A stretch of 64,000 bases of DNA. It comes from Imbricaverruca yamaguchii (taxonomy: Eukaryota; Arthropoda; Thecostraca; Neoverrucidae). Each line of letters begins with the position of its first letter. Position 1 is the first letter of the stretch. The notes beneath the pieces were generated by a model. The model was not told the DNA's origin and did no database searches. It worked only from the letters and a program-made list of their open reading frames with translations. Made by a program: the position numbers and the translations under genes. Positions 36,066-48,210 of this stretch are shown in pieces. The DNA lies in NCBI GenBank assembly GCA_034440575.1, contig JAOTOL010001340.1, positions 523,501 to 587,500 on the forward strand, written 5' to 3'.

Positions 36066-36178
36066 TTGGCAGATTTGGTGGGCAACTGGTTCAGTGTACA
36101 GAGTGCAACCAAGAAGGGCCCTTGTGGCTCAGAGTTGCACTAATCTTTTATGTCTTTATGTCTTTATGTCTATGATAG

Positions 36179-37272
36179 CTCATTTTTTCTTGTGCTTGTC
36201 AAATGATGGGTAATTATTGCCAGGGGAAATTATTCGCCACATTGTCTTAATCATGTTGACAAACATTGTATTGGAAAGATTACAAGAATTGCGAAACTAT
36301 TCTAATACACAAATTTATAAAAGTTTCGTCTTGCAGTAACATATGAGTGGTCTGGGACAATGCAGTTTGACAGGTAGGTACCTGCAATCATTGGTTGGAA
36401 TGTATTTTGTGACACACTACCATGCGTCTGTGGGCAATAGATCTATCTGTTGTGTTCCAAAATGATATTGTGTTCGGTAGAAATATAAACCTATACTGTG
36501 AAATGTAGTTGAAAACTGAGGCATTTAAGCACATAAAAACAAAAATCAAGAGATGTTCGGTATTCTTTGTTACTTTTGCTTCATATGATTCCACCAGGTT
36601 TCGATGATTCATCTTCATAAAAATTAAGAGAGTATGTAATGATTTAACTCTATAGCTCATTGGTCCTGCTAATTAATTCGCAAGGAGGAAATACTTAAAA
36701 AATTCAAGTCACAATACCTATGGTATGCATAAGTATTGTGCATATGTTTTTCCCTTCAAGTAATTTTGTACTTGTTGGTTTTTTCCTCACTGGTCGCATC
36801 ACGCTAACTACGTTTCCAAATATTACAGTCATTTCCTCCGCAATTTTTCATTTCTTAGTGGGCAGAAAAAGTAACACCAAGAAAAGGAGCTTTGATCTGG
36901 GTCATATAGCATACCAAATAATGTTAATTAAAAGGAAGAATGCAGCATGATCTAGACTAACCTAGACTAAGTTCTAATGTAGGATAAAGCTTAGGAAGAT
37001 GGAAAAAATAGAACAATTTTTTATCTGAAACATGAAATTAAAAACCTACCCTAACCTAACAGCATAAGTTGCTTTTGAAGACAAAAAGGAACTTGAGGAA
37101 CAAAGAGCAATTTTTACAACTAAAAAATTGACTAAACCTAACCTAATTTGCTGTATTGTATTTGCTTACTACAGGTACCATGTGTCTGAAACCTGTCTTG
37201 TGAATATCTTTAAGCCCAATAATACTGTACTGTACTGGGTGTATTGTTGAATAACTGTTTATTTTTATGTGC
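36179..37272. other. no recognised gene
   Basis: AT-rich. Short cctaacctaa motifs occur at about 37050 and 37135, resembling arthropod-type telomere repeat units, but they are too short to mean anything. No ORF of interest. Confidence 0.4.
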
Positions 37273-37498
37273 TGTGTTACTATGAATTTATTGGTCCCTG
37301 GCATGTATGGAGCCAGAAAATGTAATTTATAAAAATCTGGATAAAAAACCCAGCCTGCGCCGAGCGTGGCAAGTTTGACCCCTTACAGTGACTCCCGGCG
37401 TTGAAGTCTCCTCGTTAGTTACGCGCACACTAACACCAGGCGACGGCTCGAGCCGCGCCGCCGCGCCCAAGGACAGGTGTGTTTTAGCGTCTGTTAAC

Positions 37499-37780
37499 CA
37501 GTGGTGGATCCAGAAGGGGGGCCATGGGACCATGTCCCCTTCCTTGGGCCCTGAAAAAGGGGACCTTGGGCTCCGAAAAATGGTCCCTTGGGCTTCGAAA
37601 AATGGGCCCATTTTGTCCCCAGGGGACTTTCTTGGCTCCAAAAGAGCCATTTTACTCAATATATTGAGGAAATTCACTAATTTTGAAGGGGCCCTTCTAA
37701 GTTACAGGGGGCCCAAAAACCAAAGGAGGGGCCCAAAAGGCTTTCGCTCCCTACTTGCGCAAATCCCGGATCCGCCACTG
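37499..37780. mobile_element. 282-bp hAT MITE in the left arm, 8-bp duplication ctgttaac
   Basis: Termini are cagtggtggatccag and ggatccgccactg. The flanks are ctgttaac at 37491-37498 and again at 37781-37788, a perfect 8-bp duplication. The interior has about three rough repeats of a 22-bp unit like cttgggctccgaaaaatggtcc. Confidence 0.85.
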
Positions 37781-38412
37781 CTGTTAACGCGACACCCCAG
37801 AACGAATTTCTCCTATTTAACGACAGACATACCTTTGATTTATATATCTTCGTTCGTTTTGCACAATTCGTTTTGCATCGCACATGGAAGCTACCGGACC
37901 TGTGGGAGGCGGCTGATGGGGTACCCCTGCCCGTAGGAAGAGGTTATGGAAATAGAGGGCCTTCCCTCGGCCGGTAGCGCTCGCGCCCTGTTTGTTTGCT
38001 CAGTGGACCGGCGCAGCGCCGCCTGAACCCTCGGGTCTTTTCTCGGCTGGATTACCCTTGGCGTTTCGATATTTTCGTCCCTCGTTCAGTGTGTGTCCGA
38101 CTACTGAGGCGTCAAGCAGCGGCATCCATTTCCCCAGCATCTTACCGAAGGTCATGTCAGTAAAACGGGAGGGCCTACGTTATGGTTAAGGGTGCGCGAA
38201 CACCATCCCCCCCCCAGAACCTTTTCAGTGTCATAACATTGTAAAGCTAATATCCTACGAATGCTAAGGAGATTGAAGTTCATATTAACTTTAACCTTGG
38301 TAAATCATTGAACAAAGCAAATGTCATGTCCTCAATTTTACCTGACTTTTGTCCCGGAATTGGGAATTTGGTCACGTGTAGAAAAGCTTTTCGGAAACTA
38401 TATTAAAAAGCA

Positions 38413-40018
38413 CTATATTTTGATGGCCGCAAAGACGAAACATTCACCGGCAAATCGACCACAATGAAAGAAGAACATGTGGCGGTGGCGGTGGAGCCTG
38501 GCTCAAAGTACCTCACACACTTCACTCCGGAAAGTGGACGAGCCATCCACCAAGTGAGGAAACTGACTGACATCGCCATTGACAACGCCGCCGACGTCAG
38601 AGTGCTCGGCTGCGACGGCACCGCCGTTAACACCGGCAGGGATGGCGGCGCGTGCCGGCTCTTTGAGCTGAGCCAAGACTCGCCTCGTGCCGTCCACTGG
38701 TTCGTCTGCCAGCTCCACGCGAATGAGCTGCTCCTGCGGGCGGTGTTCACCGAACTGGACGGCTCAACCACCGGGTCCAAGTCCTTCTCGGTACCGCTGG
38801 GTCGGGCCGGCAGTGGCGACGTCCACCGCCTAGAAGTGGCGTCGTTCCGCGCTGTGGCGGGGCCACTGCCAGACCTCCCGGACCAGCTGGTGGCTGACCT
38901 CAGCACGGACCAGCAGCTTCTCTACCGACTCGCCAGAGGGGTGGATGCCGGCAAACTTCTGGACGGCAGCGACGCGCATCGCCAGATCGGACCTGTTAAT
39001 CACGCCAGGTACGTACGAGCCGTTGTCAACAACCGAAAGTGTCTAAACTGAAATTCAGACACTTAAGCGCGCTAGTCAATTCATGTCAATGGAACGGGGA
39101 AGGTGGTGGGGTCATGTCCCAATTATTTCAGTTCTCAAGTATATTAGCTTTATAATATTTGATACTACAATTTTAGATGAGAAGTGTCTTTATAAGACAA
39201 GAGTGGCCCAATGAGCCAATGTTCATTTGTCATTCTACATCAACATTAGTTTTCTGTCCGTTTGCCTACGTTTTTTTATTATAAATTTTATATAGCTTGT
39301 CTAACGCTGCCTTGGCGGCTATCGCAGGTGGCTCACACTGGCCGCGCGAATGCTGCGCGTCTACATCGGGTCAGCGTCACCGACGGCCGAGTTGACCCAG
39401 CTGGTCGCATTCCTGATGGGTCACTACATCACTATGTGATTCTACATCAGGGCCAACAGCACCTGCACTAGCGGCACCTTGAACAGCATGCGAAGCGTGG
39501 AGCTCCGACGGATGCTGCCCACTCGGCTGCAGGACATTATCAGGCCAGTGATGCAGCGGAACGCCTACTGGGTACATCCGGAGGCTGTTCTGCTGGCGAT
39601 GGTGGCGGACTCTGACGCTGCGGTGCGCGCCCGGGCCGTGGGTGTGATCCAACGGTGTCGGCAGCAACCGCAAGAGGGAGTCAGACCGTTCAAGCTGCCG
39701 ACCATCAACTTCGCCGCCACCCACTACACGGAGCTGCTTGACTGGGAGAAGGAGCTGATCACCGAGCCGCCGCTGACAACCGACCTCACGGACGTCGAGC
39801 TACAGGGCATCTGCAGCCAGCCACTCCAAGTCGCCTCCTTCCCCGTCCACACTGTGGCGGTGGAGCGGGCGGTGAAGGTGGTGACCGAGGCAGCCGGCGC
39901 GGTGATGGGCGAGGAACGCAGGCATGGCTGGATCAGCAGCCGGCTCGCGCACCGCCGGCAGCTGCCAAGCATCCACAGCAAACAATCTTTCGTGAAATCT
40001 CTGGCTGAAGATGTATAA
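38413..40018 (+). pseudogene. hAT-like transposase-derived gene, two exons, one in-frame TGA
   Basis: Exon 1 (from about 38413 to 39008) reads YFDGRKDETF, EEHVAVAVEPGSKYL, then VLGCDGTAVNTGRDGG and WFVCQLHANELLLR. The D-x-x-x-V-N and C-x-x-H pattern fits the RNase H-like core plus CxxH motif of hAT transposases. Exon 2 (39328-40018) has WLTLAARMLRVYIG and ends with FPVHTVAVERAVKVVTEAAG, matching the hAT C-terminal P-x-x-x-x-x-x-E-R signature with its catalytic Glu. The intron is GT-AG (39009-39327, donor AG|GTACGT) and splitting codon AG|G restores the frame. TGA at 39437-39439 stands where Trp is expected. The N-terminal exon was not located and the start is unknown. I recall the family as uncharacterised proteins in arthropods; the hAT assignment is by motif only. 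Confidence 0.6.
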
Positions 40019-40077
40019 ATAAACGGTATGTCTGTCGTTGAATAGCAGAAATTCGTTCTGGGGTGTCGTGTTAACAG

Positions 40078-40360
40078 CAGTGGCGGATCCGGATTTGCTC
40101 AAGTAGGGAGCGAAAGACTTTTGGGCCCCCCTTTGGTTGTTGGGCCCCCTGTAACTTAGAAGGGCCCCCTTCAAAATTAGTGAATTTCTACAATATTTTG
40201 AGTAAAAATGGCTCTTTTGGAGCCAAGAAAGGCCCCTGGGGACAAAATGGGCCCATTTTTTCGAAGCCCAAGGGACCATTTTTCGGAGCCCAAGGTCCCC
40301 TTTTTCCGGGCCCAAGGGAGGGGACATGGTCCCATGGCCCCCCTTCTGGATCCACCACTG
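40078..40360. mobile_element. 283-bp hAT MITE in the right arm, 8-bp duplication gttaacag
   Basis: This is the mirror copy of the element at 37499-37780. It runs cagtggcggatcc to ggatccaccactg and is flanked by gttaacag at 40070-40077 and 40361-40368, the reverse complement of the left copy's duplication. The identical target shows that the MITE was already present when the arms were duplicated or homogenised. Confidence 0.85.
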
Positions 40361-40620
40361 GTTAACAGACGCTAAAACACACCTGCCCTTGGGCGCGGCG
40401 GCGCGGCTCGAGCCGCCGCCTGGTGTTAGTGTGCGCGTAACTAACGAGGAGACTTCAACGCCGGGCGTCACTCTAAGGGGTCAAACTTGCCACGCTCGGC
40501 GCAGGCTGGGTTTTTTTATCCAGATTTTTTTAAATTACATTTTCTGGCTCCAGACATGACGGGGACCAATAATATCATAGTAACACATCGAGTTTTTCCG
40601 GATGATACACCCTACTGTAC

Positions 40621-42320
40621 ATACAGGTTGTCTTAATAAGAGGGTATAAATGATGCCAAACACCAATGTGGAATATTGTTCCCCTTGGTTTGCCAGTCAC
40701 CAAATCTGGAATACCTCAGGCATTGTTGTTGAATGTGAATATCAGTAAATGTATTGTTCAATGCTGTTGCAGAATATCAAGAAAAGTCAAAACAAACTAC
40801 ATTTATTACCATAATCATGAGGAGGTGACCACTCATTTTTGTCATCAATCCCATATTTTTAATTAGCAAGCCAAAGAATACAGAAAATAATTAAACTTTG
40901 TATGTTGCAATATATTCTGAAAGTTACACTAAAATGCTAGAAAAACATATAAAGCTAACTTACTCATCCTGGATAATTTGCTGCATGCTGATGTTTGTTT
41001 CCCTCCACCCTAATAATGTTGGATCTCTTGCTGCCTAATCATGATTGATAGTATAAAGTCAACATCAATTCAATGTTAAGGGTTCTTACGGGTTCAAATA
41101 CAACTTGCACCACTTGAGAGTGGGGTGGTGTACCCTTAGATCAAAGCTTCAGCTGCGCGACAGTTCGGAATTATTTTCTCGGACCACTCGGGTGGATTGA
41201 GCGAGGTGTCAACATTCCATTTACCCAACTATGACTGAACAAGCCGTAACAGTTGGCCACTCCCGAGGCACCTCAGCATCTTCATAAATCCAAAGGCTGT
41301 GGAATCTCGCCAACCTTCAAGTCGTGGCGGGGCGCCGAGCTTGTGAACGTTCCATTGGTGAACAGCACACAACTGCCCCGCTTTTTAGCAGTTGCATGGA
41401 CTCTTAGTGACATTATGCATGGGTGTCGTGACGGACCTTGGATGGGGTAGTGACGGCACGAGAGGGTTTTTAAAAAGTTATTTTTGATGCAAAGTAATTC
41501 TGCAAAATACTCAATCATTCTTATATTGTTAAATTGCATAAAGCTTCCAGCGACCAGGCCCTTAGGGCTTAAATATGTTATGTTAGCTGGGATAGGAAGG
41601 CGTGCCCGCTTTCAGTCATTCAACACTCCCACCCTTAGAATTTATATTTGGTCGGAGTATGGTGGGCTTTGATGGTAAGCCTGCATACGTCAGAGGACGT
41701 GACCTCTTCGTGAAAGTTCTCGACTAGGCCACGTCCACTAGAGGCGTAGGAACGTTTCAAAAAGTGTGCATGTGTATGTGGGAGGGGGGGGGGAAACCTT
41801 TGAACCATGAAAAGTGGGGGACCATGCCATTCCTCCCCTGTTTCCACACCTATGATGTTTACTCGTTTTGCCGATGCCGGTGGATTCAGTAGCGGTGGAA
41901 ATGACGAGGGCAGTGGCATATCCAAGGGGATAAAAGAAAGCAAAAACAATTCTTGGTTTCGGGTATTTTATAATATCATGTTCAGGTCCTACCGTATCCA
42001 GATAAGTATTACAATAATTAGCATTAATTTATACATCACTCGATCCGATTCAAAACAGGCTCGCTGTACCCACACTTCGCGGTGAAGGCGAAGACAAGCA
42101 TTTGCCTTCACAAGTGGTGACCTTAGCATTATCTATATGATGCTGCTTGGTGAATAATGCATTTAAAACAAGGTTTGTTTCATGTGAAAGAAGAAAAATA
42201 AGTAAAGTCCCGTACATCAGCACCCTTACCAGATGCACCAAATGGACAACGTCCTCGCAGACATCGTTGCGATGTTATTTCATCTTTAATGAAATTTGAC
42301 GATGTATAGCGGCAGTGTCA
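40621..42320. other. no recognised gene
   Basis: A possible transposon terminus, cagtggcatatccaagg, starts at about 41912, but its partner was not found. No conserved ORF. Confidence 0.35.
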
Positions 42321-42323
42321 GTT

Positions 42324-42358
42324 GATCAGGGATACCTTCATCCCTGGTATCCCTGATC
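42324..42358. repeat. perfect hairpin, 13-bp arms
   Basis: gatcagggatacc at 42324-42336 pairs with ggtatccctgatc at 42346-42358 across a 9-nt loop. No T-run follows, so no terminator role is suggested. Confidence 0.7.
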
Positions 42359-42571
42359 TCAAGAAGAAATGAGTTCGACCTTCGATTTTTATAATTAGTG
42401 TGAGTCCTAAACACTTTGATAGAGTACGACACGGCACGTCGAATGACTCCACTTGATGTGGGATGATAGGTATGACAGCCGTCATACCATGTGGCTAATG
42501 TATAGTCTATATGTATGACTGCAGGTGTGCCTTGAATGTATGTCTGTGATTTATGAATGGAATTAGGACGT

Positions 42572-42637
42572 GGAATGTTGGATGAATGCTAGATGAATAC
42601 TGGATGAATGTTAGATGAATGCTGGATGAATGTTGAC
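42572..42637 (+). repeat. short tandem repeat, about 11-bp unit (GATGAATGCTG)
   Basis: ggatgaatgct, agatgaatact, ggatgaatgtt, agatgaatgct and ggatgaatgtt follow each other, alternating two unit types. Confidence 0.8.
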
Positions 42638-42989
42638 GTGTATATGACATGTGAAATGTCAGTTGGGCTGTGGCGCCTCGAAACTGCCGGCTGCCTATGT
42701 GCAGACGGCACACAGGCAACCGGCTACACACAGGCCCCAACGTGCCGGCTGCACGTCGGGGCTTGCGCCCGAACAGGTCGCCGTAGGGCGGCAACCTTCA
42801 TGTTAGGGGGCACATGCCCCATTCCATTCCCCCTGTATCTGTCCGTGACTTCTGCATCTGCCAGCTGACAGCTGGCCGCGTTCAGGCTCACAGTTTTATA
42901 TTTTCTTCGAAGAAGAAAGACCTCTCTCCGACGCCGACGGATGGTGCTTTTCGGGTCCCTGGAATCCAAAAAGACTGCTCTAACTTGGA

Positions 42990-43385
42990 GTAGGAGTGCA
43001 GTAGGAGATGCCCCGCATGTCAGTGAGCTGTTGAAAACTTTTCTTCAAGGGTTACCGTAGGCAGCTTGGGCAACATCATCACTGCTGTGAGAGGAAGCTT
43101 CTCTTGACCAACTGGCTACCTTCCTGGGTGGCAGGTCACCAAAATGTGCGGTCGGACATCATAGTTTCAGGGCCATCGGCGGTTCCATAGGTGGGACCAT
43201 TTGTGGGACCATTGATGGGATCATCAGCAGAGCCATCGGCGGGGACCCGCCGATGGCCCCGCCGTTTCAATCTCACAATCGAGGTGGTGGTGGGGGCGAA
43301 ATTAACTATTGGAGGGGCAAAATTGAACATGGTGGGGGCATATCCCTAAAAAATGTGCAAAACAAACACGCCTGATTGCAGGACT
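42990..43385. repeat. interspersed repeat shared with 8860-9310
   Basis: See the copy at 8860-9310 for the shared blocks. This copy has an extra expansion of ggaccat-like units (43180-43230) and a perfect 12-bp-arm hairpin, gccatcggcggg with a 2-nt loop, at 43232-43257. Confidence 0.4.
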
Positions 43386-43479
43386 CCAATCCATTTGTAT
43401 TAAGGATCTTGCACTCTTGTGCACACACATCCAGCGCACTCCTCCACCCCGGCTCTTTTGATGACTTTTTTTTTCGTGC

Positions 43480-46150
43480 AACGTTTCTTTTTGGCAACCA
43501 GGGCGTTTTTGAAGACCCCGATATGTTTACTTAGTGCCCAGTCATTTTTATCTTTTTGGGGCCATGCTGTTTTTTGCGGGCTCAGCCTGTTTTTGAGGCC
43601 TTTACGTGATCGTAGGGCAGTGGTGTGCTTTACGGGCCTCCTGGATATCTTTTAAAGCTCTCCGTGTATATTTAGGGCTGCACCGCGTGTTTCAAGGTCG
43701 TGCCTGTTTTTGTGAGACTAGTAGCCCTTTGGAGGGGCCGATGCATTTTCGGCTTCCAGTTGTGCTCTCAGGGTCCCGCTATATATTTCGGGCTTCTGAC
43801 GCATGTTTCTGGGACCCATCCTCATTTTGGTGGCTCCGGTAAGATTTATGTCGGTCTCGGTGCGACTTTTCCGGTGCAGGCGCGTGGTTCTGGAGACCCG
43901 AAGTCGGTTTGCTGTGGTCAACGCAATTTTGTGGATCTCTTCTGAATTTGTCAAGTCCTAGTTTCGGACACATTTTGAATCACCGGTGCCATGTCGGTAT
44001 GTTGCCTTGTTGTCGCCATGTTGCCGCCCCGGTAGCTCAGTTGGTTAGAGCGCTGGCCTGCATAGGTCTCCCCTGTACTGGCAACACAGGGTTCGAGTCG
44101 CTTTGCACGCTCGCATTTAGCCCCCGGCCGGGAGTGTCCGTTGGCACCTGTCCCGATAAGGCAGGGGACCAGCTACCGTGTGGCCGTGTCGGTGCATTGG
44201 AGGCACGTTAAACTTTCGGTCCAAATTCTGCCGTTGAGCTGGAGTTCATGGATCGGGTGGTGGGGTCAGGGTTCACGCAACAAGCTCTGCTTAGCAATAG
44301 AACCCTGGTTCCTCAAGCCACCCCAGCAACAATTCGGATCAAATTTATTAATTTATATAAAAAAAAATTATTTGTGCCCGCCTCGATTTGTGGAGATCCC
44401 GTATGTCTTTTTTTATCCGGGGCCATAACGATTTTTTTGGAAGCATCTGGTGCTATGCTTTGGGCTACTGAGCGATTTCCCGGTTCGGATTTTTTTTTCT
44501 CGAAATCCCTCCTTATTTTCGAGGGCTATGGTTATATCCGGACTACTGACGGGTATTGTGGGTCCCGTGCGCGATATTTGTGAGACAGCTCTGGTTTGTG
44601 GAGCCTCTGGTAATCAGGTGGGTCCACAATGCGATTTTAGGGTGTCCTGTCGCAAATTTTCTCGCCTTGACGCTAGTTTTGTGGGGTTCGTTGCATTTAT
44701 TTGGAGCCTCCTGCGCGATTTGGTGGGGCCCAGCGCGATTTTTTTGGGCCCCGGCACGATTCTTAGGACCTATCTCTCACAGGAGGGTGTGGGGAATTGG
44801 ACCCTTTGGACATCACTCCTGATTTACTTCGCGCGATATTTCAGACCCCCATTGCGATTCTTCGGCCTCACGTTTATATTTTTTCCTTGCTCTCACGTTT
44901 TTTTCCGGGACCCAACAGGATTTTGGGAGATGTTGACGCGACTTTTGAGGCCACAGCCTGACATCCCGGGTCAGAATCGATATTTTGGGATCAGTCGTTA
45001 CTTTTTGGGCTCCCAGTCATTTTCAAGGGCTGCGACAAGACTGTGCTTTTGTGGATCAAAGTGCGGTTTTTGGCCTCGGTGTGATTTGCTTGGATCCATA
45101 GAGCGATTTTTGGGGGCCTTGACACTCTGGGGATGGAATGCGTTTTGGGCGGGCATAATTGTTGATTCGCCAGAGTGTTTTTCGACATCTGGGTTGTTTT
45201 CTTGGCCTCAGCTCCATTTACTCTGGGTCCCGACGAGTCTTCCGGGGCCCCAATGCCCTGTCGAGGCCCTGGCATGATTTTCAGAGCCCCAACGCGACTT
45301 CTCGGAACTCAAAGGCTTGGGAGCAATTTTTATGGCCCCTGTCCGTTCTTCTTGGGCTCATATTGTCATTTTCAAGGACCCCGGCACAACATTTATCGGC
45401 TCACAACGTGATTTTCAGGGGCAATGCACGAACTTTTGAGGCCCTCGGCGTCATGTTCCATGGCCCGTTTTCTTTGCGCCTTAGCGTGATTTTCAAGGAC
45501 CCCGGCATAAATTTTTGGTGGCCCTAGCATGATTTTTAGAAGCCCAGACCCAAACGTTTGAGACCGCCAGTGGCTTCAGGGGCCCTGGTCCGATTTTCTG
45601 GGACACCAACACGATTGTCAGTGGCCCTAGCCCGTACCTTTTTTTAACACGAACTTCACTTTGAAGGGCCCCGGTGATTTTTATTGGGCTCCAGCATGCT
45701 TTCCAGGCGCTCGGCCCGACTTTTTTTGGCCCACATCGTGATTCCCAACGCCCTGGCCCAAAACGTGAATCTTATGGCACGGCTTTTGAGCCCCCAGCAT
45801 GGTTTTCAGGAGCCCTGACCCTCGACGTTATTTGCGTGTTCGCCGGCCGGACCTTTTAAGGCTGCAGATTTTAAGAGGCTACGCTTGACTTTTGTGGGGC
45901 CCCAGACACATATTCTGGGGCCCGATTCCACTTATTTTTAGCCCCAGCCTCATTTTTACCCGCACCGGACCGATTTTTTCTGGGCACAATGTGATTTTCA
46001 GGGACCTCGGTGCGGCTTTGTGGGCATAATCAGGCGCCACTGCGCAACTTTTTTGGGCCCTGAACACGATTTTCAAGGACCCAGGCGCGTTTTTTGGTGG
46101 CCCTAGTGGGATACCCAGGGAGCCTGGCGTATTTTTTTCCAAACCCCGGC
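43480..46150 (+). repeat. 2.6-kb degenerate short-period array (T-run then GGGCC)
   Basis: Across the whole stretch, on one strand only, a run of 3-8 T is followed by g and ggcc(c), then gc or ac and another gattttt. Clear neighbouring units are gcgcgatttggtggggccca and gcgcgatttttttgggcccc, followed by ggcacgattcttaggacc. The spacing varies from about 20 to 35 bp. A SINE interrupts it at 44026-44370. The 275-codon ORF at 44450-45277 reflects the repeat (for example AIFLGPGTILR), and other frames are also open in places, so I do not call a gene. Confidence 0.6.
44026..44370 (+). repeat. tRNA-derived SINE (family 2), plus-strand copy
   Basis: The head has box A tagctcagttggttagagcg (44033-44052) and box B ggttcgagtc (44090-44099). 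The body (ccccggccggga, cacgttaaact, ttcatggatcgggtgg) and the end (ccaccccagcaacaa) match the minus-strand copy at 7467-7835 throughout. It ends in an A/T-rich tail at about 44345-44370. The anticodon arm is degenerate, so the parent tRNA cannot be named safely. Confidence 0.8.
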
Positions 46151-46560
46151 CCCGTCCTTGGGAGAACCACAACTTCCTAGAGGCGGGGAGCAATTGGCCC
46201 CAATGTCCCCACCCCTCGCCACTTCGGTACGCCGCTGTGGTGTGGTGTTGATATTACGCTTATCATGTGAACGAAAAAAAAGGAAGGAAATTGCGAGTCA
46301 TTAGGAACGGCATATTCCCAGCACTGTTACATCGCATTGCACGCTGGATAACGAATTTATTACGTGTTTCCCAGGCTGCGTTGGGCTTCGCTACTACCGT
46401 GGTCCGTGGTGGTAGAAGCTGCCAAGACCGAGAGGCATCAGCAACTTTAAATGGATGCCACCTTCCGTGTCGCCCCCAAGCTGTTCACTCAGCCGCTCGT
46501 CATTTTCGTGATAATCAACAATGCGGTACTTCCTACAATCTTTGTCTAGATGTCGAGAGT
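46151..46560. other. no recognised gene
   Basis: The sequence cggtacgccgctg near 46225 resembles a hAT-type right terminus (reverse complement cagcggcgtaccg), but no left partner was found. Confidence 0.3.
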
Positions 46561-47832
<1,272 letters not shown>

Positions 47833-48210
47833 ATGTGTCAGAGTTTTTGACTGGACCGGATTGTCACAAATACGTATCCACAATCGGCAGGTGGGTGGGA
47901 GCAGGTCAACCTGCAGCTCCAGTATAAGCGGGGGGGGGGGGGGACTGTTCGTCAGGGCAAAGCTCTGACACCAGCAGGCCGGTATATCTGCCCCCGGTCG
48001 GGACGAGAACAGGTCTTCCTGACTTCCCAAGCTCCGCTTCAGACGACCTGTGGCGACTACATCGTGTGGCTGAGCCAGGCTTGTGTGTGAACCCGCTTCT
48101 GTTGACCCATGCAACTAGAATATAACAACACTGGTATTCCGGTACAACCCTTTGTTAAACCACAAAAAAATAAACCCTTCCATCTAACAGTCGAATTATC
48201 ATTGCCATGC
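47833..48210. other. no recognised gene
   Basis: Contains a poly-G run at about 47931-47943. Nothing else seen. Confidence 0.4.

Larger units (their letters stand above)
32674..36169 (+). mobile_element. CR1-like LINE copy D, best preserved, 9-bp target duplication
   Basis: Plus-strand copy, truncated within ORF1 but complete to the 3' tail. The tail ends ttttatg followed by two tctttatg octamers. The 9-bp sequence ctatgatag flanks it at 32648-32656 and 36170-36178. Between the left duplication and the first LINE base is a filler of about 17 bp (gataggcaatgctaa) that copies adjacent flanking sequence, a signature often seen at truncated LINE 5' ends. Octamer 3' repeats are also a known feature of CR1 elements. 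Confidence 0.88.
37273..40587 (+). mobile_element. hAT-like transposase gene between long inverted arms
   Basis: The left arm (37273-37850) and right arm (40003-40587) are inverted copies of each other. They share tgtgttactatga, ggagccagaaaatg, cccagcctgcgccgagcgtg and cagaacgaatttct, with only scattered differences. Each arm contains the same 282-283 bp MITE at the same place. A two-exon transposase-like gene fills the middle. Weak similarity may extend outward to about 37236 and 40620. No convincing target duplication was found at the outer ends, so the true element boundaries are uncertain. Confidence 0.7.

Noticed and set aside
37050..37140. Interstitial telomere repeat (CCTAA)n
   Set aside because: Only two short runs of two or three units; expected by chance in AT-rich DNA.
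37388..37936. 182-codon ORF in the left arm as a gene
   Set aside because: The frame crosses the inserted MITE, and the same ORF reappears in the mirrored right arm; it is more likely a by-product of the arm sequence, although an ancestral exon in the arm cannot be excluded.
44026..44110. Functional tRNA gene
   Set aside because: Box A and box B are good but the acceptor and anticodon stems do not pair, and the sequence continues into a repeated SINE body.
44450..45277. 275-codon plus-strand ORF rich in Phe, Leu and Gly-Pro
   Set aside because: Its pattern mirrors the underlying T-run/GGGCC repeat, and overlapping frames are open too.
46215..46230. Right terminus of a large hAT element covering the 43-46 kb array
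   Set aside because: The cggtacgccgctg motif fits, but no matching left end or 8-bp duplication was found.
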